This document shows, in pieces, positions 9,511 to 18,948 of a stretch of DNA of 64,000 nt. Position numbers and translations under genes: made by a program. Origin of the DNA: an uncultured delta proteobacterium. Lineage in GTDB: Bacteria; Desulfobacterota; Desulfobulbia; Desulfobulbales; Desulfocapsaceae. Each line of letters opens with the position of its first letter. Within the stretch, counting starts at the first letter, position 1. The stretch is from positions 123,418 to 187,417 of the forward strand of contig CAIQWD010000089.1 in NCBI GenBank assembly GCA_903875445.1, in the 5' to 3' direction. The notes beneath the pieces were generated by a model. That model saw nothing but the letters and a program-made list of their open reading frames with translations, did not search any database and had not been told where the DNA came from.

Positions 9511-9918
9511 TTATTTAAAGGAGCGGTTTATACTGACAACCGGACAGGGCGCCTTGAGAATAATATACTGTGCTGTCGAACCAAGAATAATTTTTTGGGT
9601 TCGCGATTTCTTTTCCACTCCAACAAATATCTTGTCGATATTTTGCTCCTCGGCAAAACTCACCACGTCTTCACCTGGAGACTTCCCTCGTGCCAACTGA
9701 AAGGTCTCGCAGGCCACTCCTTTTTCCTTAAGGAACTGCTCGGCAAATTCAAGATCTCGTGCAGTTTTACCTATTTCTTCAGGTTTTTCCCCCCTGCCTC
9801 CGCCCATTGAGGTAATGATATAAACCTTGGCCTTAAAAATCTCAGCCTCAGTTCCGGCCAAGACGAGAGCTGCCTTGGCCTCTTCAGAACCGTTAAAGCC
9901 CAGCAAAAATTTCATCAT
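9511..9918 (-). CDS. Universal stress protein (UspA family)
   Basis: A 135-residue single-domain Usp. It begins MMKFLLGFNGSEEA, with the conserved acidic residue pattern of the Usp fold, and ends in the nucleotide-loop region GVEKKSRTQKIILGST. The second glycine of the classical G-2x-G-9x-G-S/T motif is Lys, so ATP binding is uncertain. The ATG at 9918 has GGGAG five bases upstream. It follows livF by 32 nt and probably belongs to the transporter operon. Confidence 0.85.
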   Translation of the reverse strand: MMKFLLGFNGSEEAKAALVLAGTEAEIFKAKVYIITSMGGGRGEKPEEIGKTARDLEFAEQFLKEKGVACETFQLARGKSPGEDVVSFAEEQNIDKIFVGVEKKSRTQKIILGSTAQYIILKAPCPVVSINRSFK

Positions 9919-9950
9919 CGACTCCCTGTCCAAAAGAACATTTTCAGCCC

Positions 9951-10769
9951 TTACATCCAGCGTTTGCGTCTCTTGTAAGATTTCACTTCCTTGAAAGATT
10001 TTCTGCCACCACCCCGGGTAAGCCCCATGTAGAATTCCTTAACATCCGGATTTTCCTGCAATTCCTTTGATGGTCCCTCCAGGACAATCTTACCGGATTC
10101 CATGATGTAGGCATAATCGGAGATCCCCAAAGCGATCTTGGCATTCTGCTCGACAACCAGGATGGTGGTCTGCATCTCTTTATTGATCAGTTGGATGTTG
10201 GCGAAGATTTCCTTGACCAGCAAAGGCGCAAGACCAAGGGACGGCTCATCGAGCATAAGCATACGCGGCGAGGCCATCAGCGCCCTGGCAATGGCGATCA
10301 TCTGCTGTTCGCCGCCGGAACAATAGCCGGCCATCCTATGGGTGATATTGGCAAGCCTCGGAAAATGGCTGTACATGAGTGCATGATCGTCACGAATCTT
10401 CAAGGTGCCGTCGCGCCTGGTAATGGAGCCAACACGGATATTTTCATCCACTGACAGGTGCTTGAAAACCCGCCGCCCCTCAGGAACCATGACCGCACCG
10501 AGCTTAACCACCTCAGTCCCGAGTTTATTGGTGATATCCGTTCCCCGGAACTTGATATACCCTTCGCGGATAAAGCCGTTTTCCGGCTTCAACAAGCCGC
10601 TGATGGCCCGCAAGGTCGTTGTCTTGCCCGCCCCGTTGGTGCCGAGAAGAGCAACTATGGCCCCTTCCGGAACCTTCAAACTCACGCCGCGCAAAACCTG
10701 GATAATATCATTATATACCACTTCGATATTATTGACTTCCAGTTGATTCTCAGTTCTTTTAGTTTCCAT
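9951..10769 (-). CDS. livF: Branched-chain-type ABC transporter ATP-binding protein LivF
   Basis: One of two ATPases of a HAAT-family importer. It has Walker A GTNGAGKT, signature CSGGEQQMIAIARAL and Walker B LMLDEPSLGLAP, and ends in a basic tail (KRRKRW). The start is uncertain: ATG at 10769 gives METKRTENQ and a normal N-terminus but has only a weak ribosome site, and an in-frame GTG lies 36 nt upstream. A 150-nt gap separates it from livK. The substrate may be an organic acid rather than an amino acid, given the ligase in the operon. Confidence 0.93.
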   Translation of the reverse strand: METKRTENQLEVNNIEVVYNDIIQVLRGVSLKVPEGAIVALLGTNGAGKTTTLRAISGLLKPENGFIREGYIKFRGTDITNKLGTEVVKLGAVMVPEGRRVFKHLSVDENIRVGSITRRDGTLKIRDDHALMYSHFPRLANITHRMAGYCSGGEQQMIAIARALMASPRMLMLDEPSLGLAPLLVKEIFANIQLINKEMQTTILVVEQNAKIALGISDYAYIMESGKIVLEGPSKELQENPDVKEFYMGLTRGGGRKSFKEVKSYKRRKRWM

Positions 10770-10920
10770 GGAGCGGCACTTTGCAGAAATCCGGCGATTG
10801 ACCAAGCCGGTGCGAGAATGAGCTGACTCTCCTCTTCCGCGCCTCCAAAACCGATAACCGCGAAAGCACGAAAGAGGGAATCTCGATAAACTCGGACCAA
10901 ATCACACTCTTTGTCCCCCT

Positions 10921-12147
10921 TTATTTTATCTTGTCCGTGTAAACCGGTATAAAAGGAGTTCCGGTTGATCTGAACAGGCCATCTTTGACTACATACAGCT
11001 GCAGGGAATCGACACCGGCATGATCGGTTTTTGAAAAAGTGACGGGGCCGACGGTTGTCCCAGGAGAAAAGGCCTTGTCGCCGTTCATCGCCAGAAGCTC
11101 TTCATAGAGATTGGCCTTATTGATTTCCTTGCCTTTGGCTTTTGCCCGCTTGATAACCTCGGTGGCAACCTGCGCCACCATCATGCCATTGGCATAGTTA
11201 TGCGAGTTTGCAGCCTTTTCGTCACGATTGTATTTCTTTGCCAGGTCAAGTTGCGCGGTTGCCCCGGCACTGGGTTCATTGGTTACTATGTAGGAAGTAG
11301 TCCAGTAGAAGTTTTCGGCGGCAGGTCCGGCGAGGGCCACAAGGTCATTGCCGCCCGTATAATGACAACCTAAAAAGGTAAGTTTGCCGACTTCGCCAAA
11401 GGTTTTGGCCGTAAGTCCAAGACTGGCAGCGTCCTTTAACATGGTGGCAACCGGCGACTGAACGGTCTGGCTGATCACATACTGCACACCTTTACTGAGA
11501 AGGCGCTTCAGCATAGCGCTGTTGTCGAGATCCTTGCCATGCTCGACCACCTCAACTATCTCCATCTTCAAACCGGCCTTGACGGCCTTCTGCAGGTCTT
11601 CAACCGGTCCTCGCCCAAAGGCTGAAGGGTGAATAAAGAGAGCGACTTTTGGCGTTCCCCCCTGATGGGTTTTGACAATATATTCGGCAAGACCGATGGC
11701 CTGCGCCGAATAGGAGGCTATCGGCAGGAAAATATAGTTGGAATCAGTGAGATTGCCGGCATGAAACGAGGCCGGCAGAACAGGGATTTTCTCTTCCTCA
11801 AAATCCTTTTTGAGGGCCAGTGTGCTGCCGGTGGAGTAGTTCAGGTAAAATACAATCCCCTGTGAGACAAAATCTTCAAAGTTACGCTTGGTGATATCGT
11901 TATTGTACTGATCGTCGCGAATCATGCACTCGATTTTATCATCGCCCAGCATCTTGGTGTCATTGACAAAGTTAAAGTAATCTTCCACCCCCTTTGAATA
12001 CGGATTTCCGGCATCCGAGGTGGGGCCGGTAATGGCCAGGGACAACCCGAGTTTATACACCTTACCGGCAAGCGCATGGACGGGAAGGGTTACCATGAAA
12101 ACAGCTCCCAGCAGAAACATCCACTTGATCTTGTTGTTCATTTTCAT
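10921..12147 (-). CDS. livK: Periplasmic substrate-binding protein of the Liv-type transporter
   Basis: A 408-residue type I periplasmic binding protein. It has a classic signal peptide (basic MKMNNKIK, hydrophobic core, cleavage near HALAG-KVY) and the opening LGLSLAITGPTSDAGNPYSKGVEDYFNFVN typical of Peripla_BP_6 proteins. A strong AAGGAGGAG site precedes the ATG. It lies between livM and livF. The ligand cannot be read from sequence. The nearby CoA ligase suggests a carboxylic acid (inference). Confidence 0.92.
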   Translation of the reverse strand: MKMNNKIKWMFLLGAVFMVTLPVHALAGKVYKLGLSLAITGPTSDAGNPYSKGVEDYFNFVNDTKMLGDDKIECMIRDDQYNNDITKRNFEDFVSQGIVFYLNYSTGSTLALKKDFEEEKIPVLPASFHAGNLTDSNYIFLPIASYSAQAIGLAEYIVKTHQGGTPKVALFIHPSAFGRGPVEDLQKAVKAGLKMEIVEVVEHGKDLDNSAMLKRLLSKGVQYVISQTVQSPVATMLKDAASLGLTAKTFGEVGKLTFLGCHYTGGNDLVALAGPAAENFYWTTSYIVTNEPSAGATAQLDLAKKYNRDEKAANSHNYANGMMVAQVATEVIKRAKAKGKEINKANLYEELLAMNGDKAFSPGTTVGPVTFSKTDHAGVDSLQLYVVKDGLFRSTGTPFIPVYTDKIK

Positions 12148-12183
12148 TTCTCCTCCTTGGCATTAGGTTATTTGATTACGACA

Positions 12184-13278
12184 CTAATATTTAAACGGCC
12201 AAAGCTTCACATACGACCGGACAATGCGCCACCAATTGGCAATTCCCCGCGGTTCAAACATTAAAAATAAAACGATAACCAGGCCAAAGCTTAATGGTTT
12301 CAGGGCAGTGGCGAGGTTAGTGGCAATAGTAAGGTGATTTCCCACCCATTCGGAGAGTCGCTCTACTTGAAGATCGAGAAGCTTGATCGCCAGCGGCCCC
12401 AAAAAGGAACCATGCAGGGTTCCCAGTCCACCGACAATCGCCATCGCCAGAAAACTGATGGAATGATGCAGAGTAAAGGACTCGACACCCACCCCTCGGT
12501 AGAGGTAGGCGTGCAAAGCTCCTGCCACCCCGGCAAGAAAACCGGCCAGGGCGAAGGCGTAGACCTTGGTGAATCCGGGGTGCATGCCCATGGCGTCGGC
12601 GGCCCGGTCATTATCGCGAACGGCAACGAGACAGCGACCATAGCGGGTACGCAGCAGGTTGCGGACGGCAAAACCGGCGAGAACAATGACTCCCAAAATT
12701 GCATAGTACCAAAAGGTATAGTGCTGACTGCGCGATACCTGGCCGGTCACCCAGGTGACCCGACTGACCGAAATGGTCTGGCCTTGATTAAAGAAATCCA
12801 TGAAATTGATGGTCCATTGAAAGATCATCTGGAACGACAGGGTGGCAATTGCCAGATAGAGGTGCTTTAAGCGCAGCGCCGGCAGACCGACAATCCCCCC
12901 GAATATCGCGCCAATACATCCGGCGACCACGATCATCAGCGGCCAAGCATGGGTGAGAAGGATATGATTTTCCCCCATAACCCTGGCAAAGGAGGCGATG
13001 GTATAGGCCCCGACACCGACAAATGCCGCATGACCGATAGAAATAAGACCGGCAAAGCCGGTTACCAGGTTCAAACCCATGACGGCAACAACTGCCACCA
13101 GGATATTGTCGATCACCAGCATGTACTTGTTATCCAGCTGAATGAACAGCGGCCAGAGGAAAAGACCAAGGAGAAGGAGCCCCATGGCGGACCTGTCAAG
13201 GCTAGTGAAAAAAATCCTCTGCTCTTCTTTATAGGAGGTGAAATAATTCCCTGTGGCAAGCCAACGATTTACTGACAT
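12184..13278 (-). CDS. livM: Branched-chain-type ABC transporter permease LivM
   Basis: A 364-residue inner-membrane permease with about nine hydrophobic segments after a soluble N-terminal stretch of some 30 residues. It has the family signature GLNLVTGFAGLISIGHAAFVGVGAY near residue 70. The C-terminal part reads LFLMFEPRGIANWW, typical of LivM. The ATG follows the livH stop by 2 nt, so the two permeases are coupled. Confidence 0.94.
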   Translation of the reverse strand: MSVNRWLATGNYFTSYKEEQRIFFTSLDRSAMGLLLLGLFLWPLFIQLDNKYMLVIDNILVAVVAVMGLNLVTGFAGLISIGHAAFVGVGAYTIASFARVMGENHILLTHAWPLMIVVAGCIGAIFGGIVGLPALRLKHLYLAIATLSFQMIFQWTINFMDFFNQGQTISVSRVTWVTGQVSRSQHYTFWYYAILGVIVLAGFAVRNLLRTRYGRCLVAVRDNDRAADAMGMHPGFTKVYAFALAGFLAGVAGALHAYLYRGVGVESFTLHHSISFLAMAIVGGLGTLHGSFLGPLAIKLLDLQVERLSEWVGNHLTIATNLATALKPLSFGLVIVLFLMFEPRGIANWWRIVRSYVKLWPFKY

Positions 13279-13280
13279 GC

Positions 13281-14174
13281 TTACACCCGTTCTATTTCGT
13301 GTATACCGAACAAGCCGTGTGGTTTGAAAAGGAGAATCACCAAAAGAATGATGTAGGGCATAACCTCACCGGTACCATTCAGTCCCCAGCTGCCGTCCAG
13401 GTAGCCGCTGGCAAACTGTTGGATCAGTCCCATGATGATCCCCGCGACAACTGCGCCAAGAATCGAATCGAGCCCGCCGAGAATAACCACAGGAAAGACA
13501 ATAATTCCAAAGGCATGCAAGGTATCAAAATTGATTCCGGTGATATTGCCGATTATCCCCCCAGCCGCGGCGGCACTGAGGCCGGCCATGGCCCAGGCGA
13601 GGCCAAAAACTCTCGGTACGGAGATGCCGATGGACATGGAGGCCAGCTGATCATCGGAAACCGCCCGCATGGAAATGCCGAGTGTCGATTTCTTAAAAAA
13701 CCAGGAAAATCCGCCGATCATGGCGAAAGTAACAATGACTCCAACCATCTGCGTCCAGGATATGGAGACTCCGAACAAAGAAATTGGAGTAACGGGCAAA
13801 AATGCCGGAAAAGAGAAATTTTCGGTGCCGAAGGGTGTGAGATAGATCAACCCGTCAAGGATAGACATGAGTCCAATGGTCACCATGATAACGGAAATGA
13901 TAGGCTCGCCGATCAAGCGGCGCAGGAAGATTCTTTCTACGCTCATGGCGAGAAAAAAGGTGATCACCATGCTCATAAGAAAAGCCAGATATATCGGAAT
14001 TCCCACCATGACCGTCAGGGCGTAAGTGATGAAAGCGCCGGCGGCAATGATCTGCCCGTGGGCGATATTCAGCACCCTGCTCGATTTATAAATAAGGACA
14101 AAGCCAAGCGCCGAGAGGGCGTAAATCGATCCGACAACAATGCCACTGACCACCAGTTGGAAAAAATAGCTCAT
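13281..14174 (-). CDS. livH: Branched-chain-type ABC transporter permease LivH
   Basis: A 297-residue permease with the LivH signature GSIYALSALGFVLIYKSSRVLNIAHGQ at the N-terminus and VLLFKPHGLFG at the C-terminus. I start at the ATG at 14174, which overlaps the TGA of the upstream ligase as ATGA. An in-frame ATG 33 nt upstream is less likely. Confidence 0.94.
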   Translation of the reverse strand: MSYFFQLVVSGIVVGSIYALSALGFVLIYKSSRVLNIAHGQIIAAGAFITYALTVMVGIPIYLAFLMSMVITFFLAMSVERIFLRRLIGEPIISVIMVTIGLMSILDGLIYLTPFGTENFSFPAFLPVTPISLFGVSISWTQMVGVIVTFAMIGGFSWFFKKSTLGISMRAVSDDQLASMSIGISVPRVFGLAWAMAGLSAAAAGGIIGNITGINFDTLHAFGIIVFPVVILGGLDSILGAVVAGIIMGLIQQFASGYLDGSWGLNGTGEVMPYIILLVILLFKPHGLFGIHEIERV

Positions 14175-16099
14175 CGTTTCTCTTCCATTGTGTAAAAGCG
14201 AATCCATGTATCAACCGTCGTGGTTTGGCCGTCTTGATACTGAAAATGCGCCTCTACCTTTTTCTCCATCACCTTCTCGTCATACAGCGCCTCATACAGA
14301 TTGTTGTATTTTTCCCGGACAAATTGGCGGCGGATCTTGCCGGTCTTGGTCAGCTCGCCATCATCCATATCGAGCAGCTTATAGAGAATGGCAAAGCGGC
14401 GGATCTTAAAATGGTCTTTTTCGGCATTGTCATTAATCTTCAAGACAGCGTCCCTGATCAGCTCAGCGACCTCAGGCTGGGCGGAGAGGTCCATATAGGT
14501 ACTGAAAGAGATCCCCCGGTCCTCTGCCCATTTGCCGACAACGATGGGATCGACATTGATGAGTGCGGCAACATATTCCTGCTGATTACCAAAGATCACC
14601 GCCTCCTTTATATAAGGGCTGAATTTCAGACGATTTTCCAGGAACATCGGGCTAAACATACGACCATCTTTATTGTGCATTACGTCGGAAATCCGGTCGA
14701 TGACTACCAGATGACCGTTTGCGTCGATATATCCGGCATCACCTGAATGCAGCCAACCACCCTCCAGCAATTCCGCGGTTTTTTCGGGGAGTTGGTAATA
14801 CCCAGGAGTAACCGAAGCGGAGCGAGAAAGTATCTCCCCCGCTTCCGAGATCCGGCACTCGGTTCCCGGCAGGGGCTTGCCGACGGTATCCGGCCGGACA
14901 TCGCCGTCGCGGTGCATATAGGCGATGCCGACAATCTCCGTCTGGCCGTATATTTGCTTGAGATTGACACCGATCGCCTGGTAAAAGGTGAAGAGTTCCG
15001 GCCCCAAAGCCGCGCCCCCGGTGTATGCCCGGCGCAACCTGAGTAAACCGATTTGGTTGATCAACGGCCGGAAAATGATCTGTTTACCGAGCCAAGCGAG
15101 AAAGCGGAGTTTACCGGGCATGGTCCGGCCCGCCATACGGTAGCCGGCGGCCTCTTCCCCTATTTTCATGAAATAGTTGTAGAGCACGCGGTTCAACCAG
15201 TAGGCCTCGTCGATCTTCAACCAGATCTGCGAACGGATGGATTCATAGATCCGCGGTGCACCGAACATGAAGTGCGGACCAATTTCTTTTAAATCCTCCA
15301 TACTGGTTTCTACCGATTCGGGAAAATTAACGGCAATTCCCGTAGCCATGGCCACCCCGAAGGAGTTCATCTGCTCGCCTATCCAGGCAAAAGGCAGAAA
15401 GGAAACATACTCGTCGGTTTCCTCCAAAGGATCAACCTTGGTGAGCTGGAGGCCCATGTTGATATAATTGCGATGGGTCAGCATGGCGCCTTTCGGCAGC
15501 CCGGTGGTACCCGAGGTAAGGCACAGATGACAGACGTCATCAGGCTTTCCTGCATCCACGAGGGTATTGAAGAGGTTCGGATCCTCTCCATGCAGTTCCT
15601 CTCCCAGTGTATAAAGATCCTCAATATGCAAAAACCAAGGGTCCTCCCGGTAGCCACGCATGCCCCGCGAGTCTTCATAGATGACCCTTCCGACCTGCGG
15701 GATGGTTGCTCGCACCTCGACTACCTTATCGACCTGCTCCTGATCGTTGCAGAAAACTACCGTAACTCCGAGATAGTTGAGAATGCCGCCGATTTCCTCC
15801 GGCAGACTGGTTTGATAAATGGCCGAAGAGATCCCGCCCACCGCCTGGGCACCGATGGCCATATAGAGCGTTTCCGGAATATTATCGCTGATGATGGCGA
15901 TTTTATCCTCTTTTTGAAAACCGATTTTTCGCAAACCCAGACCGGTGTTGCGTACCCGGTCATAGTACTCATTCCAGGTATAACAGTTCCAGCAGCCGAA
16001 ATCCTTTTCCCGCAGGGCAACCTTCTCTCCGGTTGTTTCAACCCGCCACCGCAAGAGTTGCGGGATGCTGAACTGCATGAGATGGTCTTTGTTTTCCAT
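14171..16099 (-). CDS. Long-chain-type acyl-CoA synthetase embedded in the liv operon
   Basis: A roughly 642-residue AMP-dependent synthetase of the long FadD/ACSL type. All core motifs are intact: TSGTTGLPKGAMLTH (A3), YGQTE (A5), HSGDAGYID (A7), DRISDVMHNKDGRMFSP (A8) and a C-terminal TKTGKIRR with the catalytic Lys. It would convert a carboxylic acid plus CoA and ATP to acyl-CoA at the cytoplasmic face. It is coupled to livH by ATGA and follows livG closely, so import and CoA activation are probably linked. Start at 16099; a GTG 18 nt upstream would overlap livG. Confidence 0.93.
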   Translation of the reverse strand: MENKDHLMQFSIPQLLRWRVETTGEKVALREKDFGCWNCYTWNEYYDRVRNTGLGLRKIGFQKEDKIAIISDNIPETLYMAIGAQAVGGISSAIYQTSLPEEIGGILNYLGVTVVFCNDQEQVDKVVEVRATIPQVGRVIYEDSRGMRGYREDPWFLHIEDLYTLGEELHGEDPNLFNTLVDAGKPDDVCHLCLTSGTTGLPKGAMLTHRNYINMGLQLTKVDPLEETDEYVSFLPFAWIGEQMNSFGVAMATGIAVNFPESVETSMEDLKEIGPHFMFGAPRIYESIRSQIWLKIDEAYWLNRVLYNYFMKIGEEAAGYRMAGRTMPGKLRFLAWLGKQIIFRPLINQIGLLRLRRAYTGGAALGPELFTFYQAIGVNLKQIYGQTEIVGIAYMHRDGDVRPDTVGKPLPGTECRISEAGEILSRSASVTPGYYQLPEKTAELLEGGWLHSGDAGYIDANGHLVVIDRISDVMHNKDGRMFSPMFLENRLKFSPYIKEAVIFGNQQEYVAALINVDPIVVGKWAEDRGISFSTYMDLSAQPEVAELIRDAVLKINDNAEKDHFKIRRFAILYKLLDMDDGELTKTGKIRRQFVREKYNNLYEALYDEKVMEKKVEAHFQYQDGQTTTVDTWIRFYTMEEKR

Positions 16100-16106
16100 G
16101 GGAAAA

Positions 16107-16868
16107 TTACTCTTCACCTATATAGGCATCAATCACCTTCGGGTTCGTGGCAACTTCTTCCGGTTTTCCCCAACCAATCAATACACCAAAGTCGAGTACA
16201 TAAATCCGGTCGGAAATATCCATCACCACCCCCAGATCATGTTCAACCAGCACCACGGTCATTCCCCATTCTTTCTTCAGATCGAGGATAAAACGAACGA
16301 TATCTTCCTTTTCCTCAATGTTCATTCCAGCCATGGGCTCATCGAGAAGAAGCAACTGAGGTGCAAGAGTCAGAGCCCTGGCCACCTCTACCCGCTTCTG
16401 CACACCATAACTGAGGTTGCCGACCATTTTTTTACGATACGGCTCAAGCTCCATGAAATCGATAACCTTTTCCACATAGGCGCGATTTTCCGCCTCAATC
16501 CGCGACGCCTTGCCGAAATAGATAATGGCATGGAAAATCGAATAGTTGAGATGTTTATGGCGGGCGAGAAGGAGATTATCGAGAACGGAGAGACCGCGAA
16601 AAAGTTCCAGGTTCTGAAAGGCACGGGCAATGCCCATGGTGGAGATCCGATGTGGCGATGCATGCGTCAGGTTGTACTTCCCGTAACGAATTTCTCCGAG
16701 AGTCGGATGGTAAAAACCGGATACACAATTGAGCAGACTGGTTTTCCCGGCTCCGTTGGGGCCGATAATCGAGGTGATGAGTCCTGGTTCGATGGCAATG
16801 TTGACTCCCGTGAGGGCATTCAAGCCACCGAAGGTAAGTGTAACCTCAGAAACAATGAGATGAGTCAT
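16107..16868 (-). CDS. livG: Branched-chain-type ABC transporter ATP-binding protein LivG
   Basis: The second ATPase of the importer: Walker A GPNGAGKT, family-typical GIARAFQNLELF, degenerate signature LSYGVQKRVEVARAL and Walker B LLLDEPMAGMN. The insertion of about 25 residues after ARHKH is typical of LivG. I chose the ATG giving MTHLIVSEV; upstream in-frame codons lack a ribosome site. It is the first gene of the transporter operon, 141 nt downstream of a GAF-PAS-HTH regulator gene. Confidence 0.93.
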   Translation of the reverse strand: MTHLIVSEVTLTFGGLNALTGVNIAIEPGLITSIIGPNGAGKTSLLNCVSGFYHPTLGEIRYGKYNLTHASPHRISTMGIARAFQNLELFRGLSVLDNLLLARHKHLNYSIFHAIIYFGKASRIEAENRAYVEKVIDFMELEPYRKKMVGNLSYGVQKRVEVARALTLAPQLLLLDEPMAGMNIEEKEDIVRFILDLKKEWGMTVVLVEHDLGVVMDISDRIYVLDFGVLIGWGKPEEVATNPKVIDAYIGEE

Positions 16869-16911
16869 AGAGGTCTCAGCATCACGTTTTGCAACCGACT
16901 GTAAAATGCAA

Positions 16912-16925
16912 ACCTTGGGCAAGGT
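16912..16925. promoter_or_regulatory. Palindrome upstream of livG, possible operator
   Basis: ACCTTG-GG-CAAGGT is a perfect 6-2-6 dyad 44 nt upstream of the livG start, with partly symmetric flanks (GCAA/TTGC). Its position suits an operator for the liv operon. The binding protein is unknown. Confidence 0.4.
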
Positions 16926-16985
16926 CTTGCCTATAGAAGCAGCATACTCAACTTAAGGAATTATTCAAGTTTATAAAATAGCGGT

Positions 16986-17012
16986 ATAATAGTGGCCTTT
17001 AACCACTATTAT
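16986..17012 (-). terminator. Terminator-like hairpin at the end of the GAF-PAS-HTH gene
   Basis: Arms of 10 nt (16986-16995 and 17003-17012) with a 7-nt loop overlap the stop codon of the minus-strand regulator gene. What follows on the minus strand is only moderately T-rich (CTATTTTATA), so termination may be partial. Confidence 0.5.
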
Positions 17013-18589
17013 TCCATTGCCATAAGATGCGAGCGCAGGTTTATCTTCTGGTTTTTCAGGCCCAATTTATCTCTGATATTATAGCGATGGAAGAGGATGG
17101 TATTTTTCGACACCAGCAGCACCTCGGCAATCTCCTTATTGGTCTTACCTTCCTTGATAAGACTGGCAACCCTGATCTCGACCGGAGTCAAATGGGTAAG
17201 TCCGGAAGCCATCTTGTTGACAAAGGGAGAAATAATATCATTGAGATTTGTGTCGACAATCTTTGCCAGGGTTCTTTGCCGGTTGTCGAGACGTCCGTTC
17301 ATAATCCTCTGGAGATAGGGGCTGACCAGTTCCTGAATATTACGCATGACGATTTCTCCCAGTTCTTTCTTGTCAACCTCCCGTTGCCGAAGAAGAACCC
17401 TAAGGGCGGTATTCACTTCCTCCAGGTGATGCGACTGGGCCTCCAGCTCCTGTTCCCTTTTTTTCAGGGCTTTTTCCGCCCGTCGCCGTTCTTCGATCTC
17501 CTGCTCCAGTTGGTGGTTGGCTTGCGCCAGTTCGGTGGTTCGTTCGGCAACCAGTACTTCAAGGAGACCGCGATATCTATCCAGTTCTTCTTCGGCCTTT
17601 TTCCTGGCACTGATATCTCGCAGGGTAACTATATTCCCCAGCGGCTGCCCATCGCTATCGGTATACAGTGTGGAGCTGAGCTGAACATCAAGAATTTTGC
17701 CTTCCTTGGTCAATCGTCTCGTTTCAAAGAGATTGATTTTCTGGCCGCTCTGCATCCGCCCTATCGCCTCTTTGGTCTCCGGCCAATTTTCTTCCGGGAC
17801 AAAGTCGATCTGTTTGCCCAACAATTCATCGCGCGACAGGTGAAAGGTCTGTTCAAAGGCAGGGTTGACATAGGTAGCAATACCTTGCATATCGTAGACA
17901 ACAATGGGATCCGGAGAAGATTCAAGAAAGGTTCGATAGCGCTCCTCGCTTTCCCGCAAAATCGATTCCGTTCGTTTACGTTCCGCCAATTCGTAACGAA
18001 CATCGGCATACAATCGCGACTTCTCCAAAGCGATAAGCGCCAAGGCGGCAAATCGCTCAAGGGTGGTGATGTCCTCGCTGCTGAACTGCCTATCCATTTC
18101 CACATGGGCAAGACCAATTACCCCCAGGACCTGGAGATCGTTTTTCAAAGGAATGCCGACAATAGATCGTAAACCGTCGAGGACCTTGTCGGCAATACGA
18201 CCATGCCAGGATTTATAATCCTCAACCACTACCGGTTTCTCGGTCTGCCACACCCAGCCACCCATGCCCTGACCGATAGCCACCCGCCGGCCCAGCTGAC
18301 TCTTAAAAAACCCCTTACCCACAACCATTTGCATAGAGTCTTGGCCGACTTCCAGCAGGTAGATATATCCATGCGTCGTGCCGCTGAGTGAGGCCGCCCG
18401 TTCAAGAATATTTTCCAGGAGTTCTTCCTTGTCGAGCTTGGCGATCAGGCCGAGGGAGGTTTCATGCAGGGCTTGAAGAGAGGCATTTTGCCGATGAAAA
18501 GCCTCCTCGGCCATCCTGAGGCGCCGCGCTTCCGATTGCAGTGCACCGACCCGGGCCACCAGCTCATCATAGGAAGGAGTGGTATCCAT
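17009..18589 (-). CDS. GAF-PAS sensor with C-terminal LuxR-type helix-turn-helix
   Basis: A 526-residue one-component regulator. Residues about 40-190 form a GAF domain (GWVWQTEKPVVVEDY, RSIVGIPL, VLGVIGLAH). About 215-335 is a PAS domain (FLESSPDPIVVYDMQG...VTLRDISARKKAEEE). A coiled coil (ERTTELAQANHQLEQEIEERR) follows. Residues 460-520 are a LuxR/GerE HTH (LTPVEIRVASLIKEGKTNKEIAEVLLVS...RYNIRDKLGL). No kinase or receiver domain is present, so ligand binding probably acts directly on DNA binding. It is upstream of and parallel to the liv operon, a likely target. Confidence 0.88.
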   Translation of the reverse strand: MDTTPSYDELVARVGALQSEARRLRMAEEAFHRQNASLQALHETSLGLIAKLDKEELLENILERAASLSGTTHGYIYLLEVGQDSMQMVVGKGFFKSQLGRRVAIGQGMGGWVWQTEKPVVVEDYKSWHGRIADKVLDGLRSIVGIPLKNDLQVLGVIGLAHVEMDRQFSSEDITTLERFAALALIALEKSRLYADVRYELAERKRTESILRESEERYRTFLESSPDPIVVYDMQGIATYVNPAFEQTFHLSRDELLGKQIDFVPEENWPETKEAIGRMQSGQKINLFETRRLTKEGKILDVQLSSTLYTDSDGQPLGNIVTLRDISARKKAEEELDRYRGLLEVLVAERTTELAQANHQLEQEIEERRRAEKALKKREQELEAQSHHLEEVNTALRVLLRQREVDKKELGEIVMRNIQELVSPYLQRIMNGRLDNRQRTLAKIVDTNLNDIISPFVNKMASGLTHLTPVEIRVASLIKEGKTNKEIAEVLLVSKNTILFHRYNIRDKLGLKNQKINLRSHLMAME

Positions 18590-18948
18590 TGTTGAAAAAA
18601 TCCATATTTATTGAGAGATGGTGAAAATGATAGTACTAACAAATTGTTTTCGTTGATGTTCATTGAAATTATCCAAGTCAACCCAGAGCCCCCGAATGAA
18701 TGTTTTTAGCCTACCCTTCCAAGGCAAATCCGACAATCTTTTTGTGCGACACCGGTTATCTCCATCAGACCAAGGTCGGACAAGAAAATGTGGACAAGAA
18801 AAAAAGAATAAGGAATTAAATCGTTGCCAAATTCAAAAATTGAGGCAGAGTGCTGATAACTCATTGCTTTCGATCATGGTTCTCTGCAGGGAGGAATAGT
18901 TTTCGAAATGCCTATCATAAAAACCCACTTCACGGAGGAAAGAATCGT
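18590..18948. other. 359-bp divergent intergenic region
   Basis: It separates the minus-strand regulator from the plus-strand vWA gene and should hold both promoters. I see no gene and no strong -35/-10 pair. It is A+T-richer than its surroundings. Confidence 0.4.

Noticed and set aside
13299..14195. 298-residue open frame on the plus strand
   Set aside because: It is the antisense shadow of livH; its His/Asn/Gly-rich composition is typical of such shadows.
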